In this document: positions 44,170 to 55,770 of the stretch, piece after piece
Layout of the letters: each line of letters opens with the position of its first letter
Position numbering within the stretch: the first letter of the stretch is position 1
Notes under the pieces: generated by a model
The model's input: the letters and a program-made list of their open reading frames with translations, nothing else
Told to the model about the DNA's origin: nothing
Database searches by the model: none
Position numbers and translations under genes: made by a program
Assembly: GCA_037179385.1 (NCBI GenBank)
Contig: CM074187.1
Location: forward strand, 11,781,450-11,845,449
DNA: 64,000 nt
Direction: 5' to 3'
DNA from: Holothuria scabra
Taxonomy: Eukaryota; Echinodermata; Holothuroidea; Aspidochirotida; Holothuriidae

Positions 44170-46640
44170 TGTAAAATGTGTGAAAGCAACTACTAGTTAT
44201 TAGCGGTTAAAAGCTAAAAATTTAATCTGTTGAGTGTTATGAATTTTGTGTAAGCGGGTGAGCGAAGGGGGAGGAGGTTAGTTAACTTGTAAAAGGGGCC
44301 CCGCTATAGATATGCAAGGGGCCCCACACAAAGCTAATCCCGCCCTTCGTGTCGACAAGTTGAAAATCATGGAGATAGCTCTCTACACTAGGCGTGTGAC
44401 TTCCAGCTCCACAATCCTCTTGCAACAAGCTAAGATGCTGGACTCTAACGGCCAGGTGTCCGATTCAATGGGTACAAATGAAGACGAGATCTGTTAAAAC
44501 GGGACCACAAACGTCGTCATGGATCAACCCTGATTGGAACAATTATCTAAACGCTTTATTTTGAATTTGTCACTGTCAACTCTTTCAAAGATGCTTGACG
44601 GTGTAGAAATCCGTTTTCACATCAAGAGTATCGAACGTGATTCTCATCTGTGCTGGACAACTGTACCCTCCTGAGCCTGTGAGGCTAGACTTTGTAGTCG
44701 GCGATGAACCTTCTACCAAAACATTGCGAAGAAACGATTCTCTCCTTTACGACACTCCATAGAAAAGACTTGAACGAGGATTTTGGTATCAGTAGAGATG
44801 AACATGAAAATGGTTAAACGCTTAACGATTTGTAACCGAAAACCAAAAGGAAGTTAGGATCTGTATGTACTTTTCAGAGAAGCTTCGACAGGAGGTTTCA
44901 TCTTGGTTTGCTACGTGGAATTCGACATCGTGATCGGAATCGGCCAACACGGAAATTTTTCCTTCGCCTTTGTGCGATGAATAACTCGTCTGTTATAAAA
45001 GTTCCCAAAAATGATATCGATGCGAAATTCTCATTTAACGGCGTATATTTGCTTGCGATACGTGTCCTCAAACGTTAGAGCAAAGTAATGCTATGTGATC
45101 AATACGCATTTCGAGAAAAACAATGGGTCTGCGTGTACGTACCGCAAGAAACGGTAGTGTAGAATATTTTGATTTGAACCGAAAACCGCGACCGACTTCC
45201 TTTCTCGGTATAGCCAATGTTTTGAGAAATATTAACGTGATATGCAAAATACCAAATAAAAGCAAAATCAATGGCTTTGCTGTTTGCTTGTGGACATTAT
45301 TGTATCTATGAATCAAATTGTCGAAAGGTTCACTCGACGTGACGACAAATAAGCTATGTGAAACGTTTGATTAGTCCTTTGCTAAACATTCGTTAAATGC
45401 ATAGTTTAAAACATTTATGACAAAAAGTTAAAGAAAATGTTCAATAAGTTAAAACTTGTTACGGTTGTCGGAAGAAAGTTTTAAGAAAAACTTGCTGTTA
45501 AATGAGTTTGGGAAGTTTGAGGCAAATAATTGTAAAATGTATTTTGAGGTATTTATATGAAAGAATATTTGTAAAACATGTGTTAAAGAAGGAAGACAAT
45601 AATTGCAAAGTAATTGTAAAACAGTAATTATAAAATGTGTTAAAAACAATGTTTGAGTTTGGCAGAAGTGTTTGTTTTTTTTTTAAAACGTTTTACAAAC
45701 TGTCAAATTTTTTAATATTTATTTTAGAAATATTTTTTTAAAATAGTAGTTATACCAAGGAGAAAAAAATCACCCCGGGTTGCCTTTTACAGATTCACCT
45801 CTTTTTTCAATGGAACTTTGAACAGGATATTAAATGGCAGAGTCGGTCTTTAAGAAAGATGGCCATTATAGCGTTTATACTTTAAAAGATTTTTTCATGA
45901 ATTAAGTGAAAAGTTGTGGAACCAGTTCAAAAGCGAGCATTCCAGTCATCACTTTAGGCATGTCACTGCAGCAGTCAAAGATATTGCTACATGAAACGCG
46001 ATGTGGTGAGAATAACAGATCAATGAAAGCTTGCTCAAGGTATTTTGTTTTCTTTGTCAAAGTTAGGAAAGTTAGGCTGAGAGTTAGCATGGGCATAACC
46101 CGACATGATCGTGATTGGTCTTAAACTGCCTACCCATCATGAAAATCATCGCGAATTTCTGACGGTTTTCCTTCTGATATGACTGCCGCTGTCGAACCGA
46201 CAGGTATTACTTATTGGGCACCCCCTTAGACCCCTCCCCAGGCCGGCGATCAGAGCCCTCCTTCAGTTAGCCGTCACAACGAATTTGTGTAGACGGTCTA
46301 AGTCCTGTTTTATATATGGACATACCACACTGCAATATGCGTTCCTCTCTCATGGCATCATCAGATCATGTTTTCGCCCCTGGAACTCTTCTTCTTCCTA
46401 ACACGTTTAGGATTTGAATTCAAGAAACATTTTTTGAAAGCAATAAATACTGAACTTATTTACATCTAGGCACCCTTGAAAACCTACAATATTTCAAAGG
46501 GGGGGAGGGGGCACCCTCTTCTTCAGACCAACGATCCATTTGTGTCCTTTTCCAGAAAATAAATGTAGTAAGCCCTAACCAAGGCCCTCGCGACTGAGTC
46601 AAAGCGAATTCTTAAAAAATGGGTCTCATATGCATAACCC
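44170..46640. other. No gene recognised
   Basis: This stretch is less G-run-rich than its surroundings. Short open frames (for example 44312-44497 and 45123-45311) match nothing I know. 45400-45760 is very AT-rich with GTAAAA and TTGTAAAA words. No transposon ends are clear. Confidence 0.35.
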
Positions 46641-46644
46641 ATTC

Positions 46645-47913
46645 CAGTGGCGGAGCTAGGGATTTCGGTCAGAGGGGCAAAAATGGTCTGCCGGGACGCT
46701 TCGAAGGAGTAAATACCCTGAGACTCAGCACGATCGAAGCCACGGCTTTTCAGACTTTCCATTTGATTTTCCGCACCTGGTAGAAGACTTTTATCAAAAC
46801 ATGTTTAAATTTTCTATCCATGGGCCTCCGCAGAAGAAAATTGGCGGGGATGGGGCAAATTCTTTTAGGGGAGAAAAGCTCCCCGCCACCATGAGTTGGA
46901 GCGGAGCGCAAGAATATTTGGGCCCAAAATGCCTCTCAGATCGCTGGAAATGGCATTTCTAAAGCCTATTTACCGTATATAAATAGGGAAAACATTGGGG
47001 GAACTGTTAAGAGATTTTCATGTTAATTTTCTTCGTCTTTTTCTTTATGTTTTCTTCTTTTTTTTCAGGATTTTTTTCCAGGGGAGGGCAAGTTCCCCCC
47101 TTGCCCCTACCCGTGGACTCCCATGTTTCTATCCCGCTCTTTCACATTCTAGTATTGAGGCGGTCATTTTATTACGTGTAATTGTCAGGTCTCGATTTAA
47201 GATTTTAATGTAATATTGGGCTTCTTTGAGAAGTTTAAGACCTGCTAGAGCTAAATAGTAAGCAATTTTACAAGGGGACAAAGTTATGGAAATTAATCAC
47301 AAAAATAAGTATTTTCATGGGTTTATCGTGCAGTGTCAGAAATAGCCTACATGAGAATGGTCACTTGAAGAAAAGCAAAATGGAAACTGCTTATTGAAAC
47401 CATTAATCATTACCACCATTATAACAGTTTATTTCATTTTAACCTCAATTTTCTCTTCAAATGATTTTGAAAATGCTTTGGATGCTATTTTGGTATCTTT
47501 ATAAACCTTTTTTATTGTCTATGTTGACTATTTTATCCCCGACAACAATAGGGCTAATTGCGCTACCATTATTGTTGCGCCCTTTGAAACATCTTTTATT
47601 GGTGAGCGGCAACGTTCATCAGTGCAGCATTCATTAGTGCTTATAAAGCATACGTTTCGGCAAAACCAGTCCCTATATTACAGAAGACCCTTTTCATCAG
47701 AATAAAATGCAGATAGTACAGTTACTTATCTGCTGGCTGTTTGAGCATTTTGTTATATGCATGGACCTTGAAACAACGCTATTAATTTATGTCTTTTGCC
47801 AATATAATGGTGCAAGAGTAAAGTATTTTCAAAACCTAAAAAGGGCTCCGACAGACGATTTTGGTCCGTTAGGGGGGCGACCGCCCCCTGACCATATGGC
47901 AGCTCCGCCACTG
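46645..47913. mobile_element. DNA transposon with CAGTGGCGGAGC ends, 1.27 kb
   Basis: CAGTGGCGGAGCTAGG at the left is mirrored by CATATGGCAGCTCCGCCACTG... read at the right end. GGTCAGAGGGGC and a GACCAAAATCG block are also mirrored further in. The flanks ACCCATTC and CCATTATT do not match, so a target duplication is not proved. The ends are of hAT type. It contains the nested element 46819-47125 and no transposase. Confidence 0.6.
46819..47125 (+). mobile_element. Small 8-bp-TSD element with hairpin core
   Basis: The ends are CATGGGCCTCCGCAG and GTGGACTCCCATG. TTTCTATC flanks it on both sides (46811-46818 and 47126-47133), a perfect 8-bp duplication. It is the same family as 26936-27217, in the other orientation. 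It carries the hairpin core (CCGCCACCATGAGTTGGAGC, 46882-46905) and CTGGAAATGGCATTTC. Confidence 0.85.
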
Positions 47914-48881
47914 CCATTATTACACCCGAAGAAAGTGACAACAATTGACTCTGAATAATGTTGAATGTTGTAGCTGATTGCGTATGAGGGTGATAACATG
48001 CTCAAAAAGTTCTCAAAGAGGGAGAGGAAATCCCTCCTCGTAGACCTCCACCGGTCGCCCCTCGTACCCTGCTACTTGTCTGCCCAAAAAAGACCCTGCC
48101 TACAAGCCATGGCCCAATTGTAAGATTCTTTTGGCGTCCTGATCTGCTCGAATTTTCTGCCATGAAGCGTCGTGTTCATATATTTTCCAATGCTTGCCCA
48201 GCAGTTAGCCTGGATCAAATATCATATTCCTACTTAACGCATCCATGCATGCACTGATGTATGTATGTAAAGTTAATTTGGCGGCCTCAGTAATTACTGC
48301 CGGTTTTGTCACAAGGAGATTTACAAATTAATATGCAACCTGTGCAATCTTTACCCTCGTACTCTGAAAAAGGAAAACAGTACAAATCAAGGCCATGAAC
48401 TTCTTGGGTGTGAATGAGTACACATGTTACACTTGAGTGCTGGTTCACTGTGGCCTAAAGGTATATCCCGTCATGGATGGGAAGAGTACCACAATAGGGA
48501 AGGATTTTGACAATATAGATATTCATTGAAGCAAACAAAATATTCATTTCAGTCCAATTAGGCATCAGCTTTTGTTATGTATACTTTGTCTGACTCATAA
48601 CGGTAAATGCAGTATAGGCTTACCTGTACGTGAGTTCTTTACCAAATAATAGGTACCATACATACTTAAATTGCTATCGTTTCGGAGCCAAGTAAAGAAG
48701 AACATGGAAGAGTGTTATGTCTACTAGAACTGCCAAAACTTCTTCGACGAATGCACGCAATCACTTTCCAATTTATGACGCCTTATGACAAAAGGAAGGG
48801 AAACGGAATAAGTTAACCTACTTGGTATTATATTAGATACAAATATTGCAACTGATTGGGGACTGTGTCATACAAAATACC
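47914..48881. other. Upstream region of the lectin gene; no gene recognised
   Basis: No exon or repeat boundary is clear. The last 100 bases before the lectin ATG are AT-rich and would hold the 5' UTR; no confident TATA box can be chosen among several. Confidence 0.35.
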
Positions 48882-48933
48882 ATGATGAAGCACCATTCTT
48901 TATTAGTCCTCGTCTTGGTTTCTTTATTAAAAG
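48882..48933 (+). CDS. Secreted C-type lectin, exon 1 (signal peptide)
   Basis: This exon encodes MMKHHSLLVLVLVSLLK and one base. It is a signal peptide with a short polar start and a hydrophobic core. Two ATG codons are adjacent; either could start. The donor AAAAG|GTTAGT begins at 48934. The leftover G joins the first two bases of the exon at 52501 to make an alanine codon, giving a likely cleavage site near residue 18. The link to the lectin exon rests on same strand, matching phase and the common layout of signal peptide followed directly by a lectin domain. The intron between them is about 3.6 kb and holds only repeats. Confidence 0.65.
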
Positions 48934-51900
48934 GTTAGTTAACGTTCTTCTCTTTCTCATATGTTGTTGCTTTTTGAAAATGAAGAAACTCTATGAGGGT
49001 AAGTTTCCTTTTCGTCATGATTTAGGCTATGGGTTTAATTTGAGGGTTGTCAACTTCACACAGCAATCATAGGCTATATTGTAAAGACCAGCGGTTATTG
49101 TTTACTGTAACCTTTGGTAAGAATACTCCATCTTAATGGGTCTGTATTCATTTCTGAGGTACAACAAGAATTTCATTTGCTTTTAAGAAAAAGAAGATTA
49201 AGAGTATAGTTGCACAAAAGATACCCAGTAAATAATTAATGAAATCGTAGCTTTAAAAATGGGGTTTTATGATAACGGATGAGAAGCAGTGACCACTAAG
49301 AATTTTCACGACAATGAGCCAAACTACCCGGTGGAAGGGTAAGGTTGGGATAACAATCATACTCCACGACAAAGACGACGGTTCACTAAAAAGATGAGGA
49401 TAAACATTTTGGCTTGTATTACGCAAAAGTATATAATTTGAGTATTATTAAGGAAATTTGGATAAATGTGGATTTTTCTTCAAGGAAATCTGGACATTCT
49501 CTTCTTTTCAAGGAAAATGTAGGTTGTTTTTGGAGAACATACCCTTTTATCCTATATTAGCAGAATAAACATATTGTCGGAGCCTATTGAGGGTTTCTGC
49601 AATAATATATGTCATCTACAGGGTAAGACCTCCAACTCCCAGATGGGGGGGGGGGGTCTTTCCCGACGGGAAGTCATAATTTCGTGTTTTCTGCTTGAAC
49701 CATCCTTGCTGACTTTCCTCGCCCGAATGATCTATGTGGGCACAGAAGTTGTGACCATTTTGTCAGTAATTAGTTGCAGAAGATAACACTTTGTTACTGA
49801 CTACGCAAATTAACACATTACAAAGAAAACCCAGTCACTCAAAGGAAAACCTCCGTCGGGGGAAGGGAGGTATAGCAAACAAATTTGAACAAAGAGACTC
49901 GATAATTTATTTTTATTTATCTAGCACACTAAAAGTATCGGTTGCGATAAAAGCAATCCACAAAAAGCTTCGTATCAGGAAGTAACGCACGGAACATGCG
50001 TTCAATAGATGCAGCATTTCCTTGTGGCAAAAATGTTACTGTGCTATTGTGTACGCTCCTTAAGTTCAAGTACAGTTCATACGCAACAGAAATCATCACG
50101 TTTGCATAGCAATGAACAACATCATAACCAAAATCAAGAAAAGTCATGGTTGTCTCATGTCAGCACAGATCTGCTTCGTCTCAGCGATCTTGTTGAATCG
50201 TGAGACCCCCTTTTACGTGTTTACAGCTCACAAGACAGATATCTTTAAAATAGATACCTATTGCCCTTGTGCCTGATGCTCAGCGTTAGCAACTTAAAGT
50301 AGGGGGGGGGGGGCAAGCCAGTGAGTGAACCACAAGTTTGCCTTGGCCAAGTAAAGCCACAACTGGAAAAACGCCGTGGCTATCATGACTTAAACAAACC
50401 ACTTGGCTAGAAACATTGGCGCAAACAGGGGGTATCATAGGGCCATGCCCCCTCACGAAAAAAAAATTAGGTCTCAAAATACGTACTTTAAATGTAGTAA
50501 AATTACTTCAAAAGGGATCGTATGTGGCACCAGACTGCATGTAAGGACACCACTTTTGCAAAAATTTTCAAAGGAGAAGGATTGTTTTCCCAAGGCTGTC
50601 TCAAAAAAAAAAAAAAGATAGCGACTGCTTAGATTCTACGTATAAGTCTGGGAAATGCTATTTCCAGCCATCTGAAGGGCCGATTTTTCGATATTTTTTG
50701 TACGCTGGGATGGCACTCCGCTTAGGCAGGTTTATGGTAATGTTACCTTTCTTCAGGCAAGAAAAACAAAAACAAAAAAATGGAATGCTCCCGTACCCAG
50801 GTACCCTTATGCTGTTCACTGATGCTCTCTTATTTTGTCTCAAAAGTGCGCAAGTTTAGAAACAAATTTTACTTTAAAAAGGTAGCTTGCATGGCATTAA
50901 ATTACATGTACAGAAAATATCAGTTTTATCCCCATTACCACAACAATTTAACTCTAAAGACTATTCCTGTCACAGTCGAACAACGAAGTTTAACCATTAA
51001 CATTATTCACTTCTGCCAATTTTGGCTATTATTTCCTTTTTTCAAATGAAGGGTGTGATATGATGGGGTTTCAACACCTTGGAAAAGCACCTGTTTATGA
51101 TTTCTAAGCAAAATCCACCAGATGGGTTGCAGAACTCATATGCCAGACAGTTTAAACCACAAGAACTCCTACCTGCAGGTCTCCAGGAATGGCACTCTAC
51201 AGAATAGCAAATGCCGAGAGTTAACATGATTTTGCCAATGTTTCTTTCTTAATGAAAGAAATCTCACCTGATGTTAAAATTATCCGTACAAGGGAAACTA
51301 ATCCGAATCCAAGCCACTCCTATTCCAGCGACCATAATTCCTTGCCGATTCAGAATCTGGAACGCCCCCTCCGAATCTTAAACGAATCACATTCAGTGAT
51401 TTCATAATGGAAATTGATTAGGTATAACAAGGTTCAGTTTAGAATATTTTGGTCAATTTCCTTTGAAACTGGTACAGTTTCGGAAAGTGTTTCAAGCCTG
51501 CTTGAAACTCCTTTAAATGGTAGACAAGAGTCACAAAACTCATTTTTGTTTGGAGCTGACACACTTGGACTTGATCGACTTCGAATCCAGTTGCGACTCA
51601 TGTTAGGCCAATTCCGAATTTCCGATTCCTGGCCAATATAGCAAGTTAAGGATCAACCGGACTCGAGTAGGAATGAAGAATTAGTTCGGACTTGGGCATC
51701 TCAGCTATGCCCCCGTTCCTTTGTTCAGGGCTCTGGTAGACCAGGGATTACTCTGTTTTACAACCAAAAAATCCTTTTCTTGTTAAAGGGATTTGTTAGT
51801 TGCAGATAACAACTTCCTGCTTGAACAAATAAAAACCAAACACACTGAAAAGTACTGGAAAGGATATAACCGACAAATTTGTTGTGAAGGCTAAAGTAAA

Positions 51901-52500
51901 ACGTTTATTATCAGAATTGAAAAACACATAGGGATAAGAATATTGCCCCTGTAAGTGTTTGTCCCTAAATTTTGTGACTTTAAATTCATCAAATAATTAT
52001 TTTTTTGCAGTTAAATCGAAAAAATCTCTCCAATTTGAATCAGTGTAAAGTAGCCTATTATCCTAGTTCATGAATGGCTCGTGAGAATCATGTGACATTT
52101 TATTCCACTCAGTTGTGATGTTAACAAGGAGTTGCCCATGATCGTATCTGAACAGGAGGTAAGGCTGCATCTCCCCCCCAAAAGGCCAAACCTTGCTGAG
52201 TCGGGCAGACTCAGTTGCCTCAGTTGGGCAGACATTTTGCCCTGGTTGGGGATCTGGAGTCGGACGAAAGGTCTCAACACACTGAGAAATAGATTCCCGT
52301 ACCGCAATGGAATGGAGTCACTCCTTCAGTTGCCATAGATATGCAATATTTGTGTCTTGAAAAATCATGACAGATGCCTGAAACGGAAATATATAGAAAA
52401 AAAGGTGAGATTTTACTGTTATTTTGAAACAAGCAAGTTTATGACTACTTATCATCATTAATTTAATGTAGACCTACCTGTATTTCTTCCTTTTGCACAG
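48934..52500. other. Lectin intron 1, repeats only
   Basis: Contains a ten-base G-run at 49646, another at 50302-50313, and the element fragment at 50403-50805. The acceptor for the next exon is preceded by a pyrimidine-rich run (TATTTCTTCCTTTTGCACAG). No further exon in between was found. Confidence 0.45.
50403..50805 (-). mobile_element. Fragment of a GGGTACGGGAGCAT-type element
   Basis: Read on the minus strand it starts GGGTACGGGAGCATTCC, like the 30494-30690 fragment, then has a variant of the hairpin core (50690-50728) and GGCTGGAAATAGCATTTCCC. Further on it matches 61620-61700 (GGCACCA, TGCATGT, TTTTCAAAG and AGGATT blocks). Boundaries are uncertain. Confidence 0.45.
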
Positions 52501-52661
52501 CTTCATTTGGCCAAAACGGCTGCCCGGCAGGCTGGGAGCTTTTCCAAAGTAAGTGCATCATTGCTGTAGAAGACGAAATAAATTACAGCGCTGCAAGGGA
52601 CAGATGTGAAAACGAAAACGGTGGCAATCTATTGGTAGCTGAGCCATATGCTGATTATCAG
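52501..52661 (+). CDS. C-type lectin domain, first exon of the domain (partial gene)
   Basis: This exon encodes SFGQNGCPAGWELFQSKCII and continues to RCENENGGNLLVAEPYADYQ (residues about 19-71). It has the start of a long-form C-type lectin domain: the C-P-x-G-W motif, a second cysteine after W-x-x-F, the Y-x-A-A-x-x-x-C helix and the GG-x-L strand ending in a glutamate. Such secreted lectins bind sugars and often act in innate immunity. The acceptor is CCTTTTGCACAG at 52500 and the donor CAG|GTAAAT begins at 52662. The WIG, EPN/QPD and WND parts of the domain are missing here, so sugar preference cannot be read. Further exons should lie right of 64000 or are hidden among repeats; the partial gene could also be a relic. 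Confidence 0.82.
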
Positions 52662-53630
52662 GTAAATAAAACTTTACACAGTAATATTAAGAGGGCGACA
52701 TAATTACCTAAGGTTACTAAACAAAGAACCCTTCATAAAAGGTATGAATTTCACGAGTTTTTATTACTGTATAAAGTGCATTTCTATACCTAATTCAATA
52801 CCGCTATAGCGTTTCGTCTTTGTTTCTGACAGTCCAGGTCTTTGTTTCGAAATTTTTTCCCCCCCTGTCCGTTTTTAAGCACCTAAAAAGCACCGTTATA
52901 GGCAGACCACCAACCCTAGGCAGAGCACCAACCCAAGGAAAAAATCCACGAAATTTGAAATTAGCACAAGAATGTGGGAAAAGTTGGGGCAGCGATTTGA
53001 GTGTTAAAAAGAAAACTACTCAATGCTATTGGAAAACAGAGCTTTTTTAGACAAGGACAGCTCATTCGTACGTTTTTCTGCAACAACATGAAAATAAAGG
53101 AGTAAGTGTTTTGATACTGGTAACTAAATGCGAGAACGCCAAGTCTCAAAAGCTCAAATACATTATAACAAGTAATGAAAACATGCGAAGTATCACCTAA
53201 ACCACCTTTTTGCTCATTTACTCTTTTTCGACGTTCATCTTCTAACAATAACCAGATAACTATTTGGAATACCGACAAATTTCTGGTATGGTGTCATTCC
53301 GATCTAAGATCTTTGTATTTGAACTGTGTATTTTTTGCAACTTGTCTCAGGCAAGTTTTTGACGAAAGACGGTAGACCTACAGTGGAGTACGGTTATTGT
53401 GTGCATTCATTGTATAATTGATAAAATAGGATTGCACTAAAATAGGTCGGCGGTAACATCATCTGATACTAAGTATGCAGTTCCTTATTTCAAGTTTTGA
53501 ATTTTAATTCGTTCTTAACAGATATTCTGTCTTGTAATGAGAAAAGTAGCAACTTTGTGTTGTGGGATAGGAATACCGCAGATACTCTACTGCCCTGTAA
53601 GGTTTCTAAAATTAAAAACTAAAAGGCGGG
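52662..53630. other. Lectin intron 2, left part; no gene recognised
   Basis: No exon carrying the WIG, EPN/QPD or WND motifs of the lectin domain was found here on the plus strand. No repeat boundary is clear. Confidence 0.4.
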
Positions 53631-53634
53631 TATC

Positions 53635-53795
53635 CAGGAGAGAACTGTCGGGAGGGTGGTAAATGAGAACGAGAGAAAAGACTGAAAGAAATGGGAAGAG
53701 AAAGGGAAGGAAGATGAAAGAAGAAAAAAAATACGAAGAGGCGATGAGGAAAGCAGAACAAGGGAAATGGGAAGGAAAAATAAAAGGGTAAAGCC
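53635..53795 (+). repeat. Polypurine tract
   Basis: About 150 bases are almost all A and G on the plus strand, with runs such as AGAGAAAGGGAAGGAAGATG. It could form triplex DNA. It sits just upstream of a decayed LINE and might be its outermost part; a lysine- and glutamate-rich frame reads through part of it. Confidence 0.5.
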
Positions 53796-53849
53796 GCGGC
53801 CACACTACAACGAATTCCAGTCGGATTACGATCCTTTTTTTTTTTTTTA

Positions 53850-55770
53850 AATTTGAGAAAATGTGATATTTGCATTCCACATAAGTTTGTTTCAGCCTCG
53901 GAGATGATGAAGAGAATGCCATCAGATAAGAAAATGAAGTTTCTAGAGAAGGGGAAGTTGACAGCAATTGAAACTGGCGATACAAAAATGTTAAACAAAT
54001 TACAAAGAGGAATCAACAAGTATGTTCATAAAAATAATTCTATATTTCGAAAAAGTAGCATCGAATCCAACTTCTTTATGGAGTCTACTAAAATCTATAA
54101 GCAAACCTGGAGATCATTAAAACAACATTATATCCAATGAACTTGGAATTGAATTAAGTGATTTTTTTGGACGTTCAATGGTGCTATTACTAAGGATGTA
54201 GATTTGATCCTGCCAGACAGACCTACTGATATACCAATGGTGTTCAAAGAAAATGAAATTGGAAAATATTTTAGACTTGTTAAACATGGAATTGCCTCAG
54301 GTTTAGATACCAACATCTCATGGTGGGTCTTCAAATATTGTTCCAAAGAATTGTCAAGTATTTTTTCGACGATATTTAATCAAATTATAAGTGAAAGTCT
54401 GATCCCATCTTCGTGGAAAAATGCTAAAACGTCGCCGATACCAAAGACAGGTAATCCTATACTTCAGTAAATGACTATAGACCAACAGATATCTCTAGTA
54501 TTGGGTTTAGCTGTATGCAGAAAATTCTACTCCCATATGTAATGAATTCTATAGTTGAGTATGGCGACAAAAATCAATTTACTTATAAAAAGGGATTTTC
54601 ATGCACCGATGCAATACTTATGTTAGTACATTACATAGTGCCGAGTTTAAATGAAAAGGAAAAAACTTTATCAAAAGTCTTATTCTTAGATTTTACATGG
54701 GCCGTTAATACGGTCTTGCCAAATCGATTAATCCGAGACCTTCATAATTTTATTAGAAGCCGTGGCTTATTCACTGGCTTTCAGACTTCGTAAATGGTTG
54801 GTCCAGGCAAATATAAGTCCCAAAGGGATTTTCTCCTACTTCAGATATCAAAATATGAGTCCCTCAAGGGGGTCCTCTATCGGCTCTTCTTTTCACCATT
54901 AACACTAATGAAATTCGATCCCACTCTAATTGCAACGTAATAGAGTATGTGGATGATACCGCCCTTCATTGCAATATGAGTACAACCACACAAAGGAAAA
55001 ATCAAGATGATTATCAAAGTCTTATTTCTAAAATTTATAGCTTGTGTGAAAAATCTCATTTTCAATCCAAAGAAATCGAAACAAATCGTGTTTGAAAATA
55101 TTAATGTTAGGAATGAAGGTTTATTGAATATTAAAGAATTAAGAGAGAACTGTAATCCAGGGCTCGTGTGTTGAACGTAGCTCTTACACTATGTATTTAG
55201 GAGTCTGTATTGACAATAGGTTAACTTTTAACAACCATATTCCGAGGGTGCTTTCAAAAGTGTATTGCATTGTTTCGACCTTAGCTTACACTGTACCATA
55301 CTTTTCCAGTGAGGCAAACGAAAGATTGTTTACGGCGTCCACCTTGCCTACCCTAGTTTATGCAGTTCCAGTATTGGTACCGTATCATTTTGTGCAAGAT
55401 AAAGACAAGAACGGAATCCGAGATTTCCTTAAATTTTGTGCAACAATTTTTAGGCTTAATTATGAAAACCGTGAATATAAGGTTAATGAAACTTCCAGGA
55501 AACAATTTATAAGACTTGCAAAAAGTACTCAGGATTATAGGGGTCATCCTCTACATCTTGAACTTACTTCTCTGTGCAGTAAAACAAACTATAATTTAAG
55601 AAATCCAAACACAACTCCTTGTTTTAGAATATTAATTTTTTAGAATTCTTTTATTTAAAGAGCAGCTCTATTTATTCAAAAGGGTTTTGGACCAATTTTT
55701 GTAGTTTCTTATAACGACTTTTAGGGTGCATTTTGTAATTTTATATTTTCTTTCTTTGCTTAGACTAATT
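53850..55770 (+). pseudogene. Decayed LINE reverse transcriptase, 5' part
   Basis: Broken segments in order: FKENEIGKYFRLVKHGIASG, then SIFSTIFNQIISESLIPSSW and KNAKTSPIPKTGNP (54204-54470); QFTYKKGFSCTDAILMLVHY and KVLFLDFTWAVNTVLPNRL (54560-54730); EYVDDTALHCNM (about 54943); and MYLGVCIDNRLTFNNHIPRV to FCATIFRLNYENREYKVNET (55191-55510). The first catalytic aspartate box is FLDFTWAVNT, where the usual second aspartate has become asparagine, and the YVDD box is kept. Many stops and frameshifts. The 3' end continues at 57352, beyond the inserted hAT copy B. Confidence 0.8.

Noticed and set aside
44312..44497. Short frame with cleaner codon use than its surroundings
   Set aside because: 61 codons without a match or convincing splice sites; kept only as unassigned sequence.
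46645..47913. 8-bp target duplication for the CAGTGGCGGAGC element
   Set aside because: The flanks ACCCATTC and CCATTATT share only an offset CCATT, so I do not claim a duplication.
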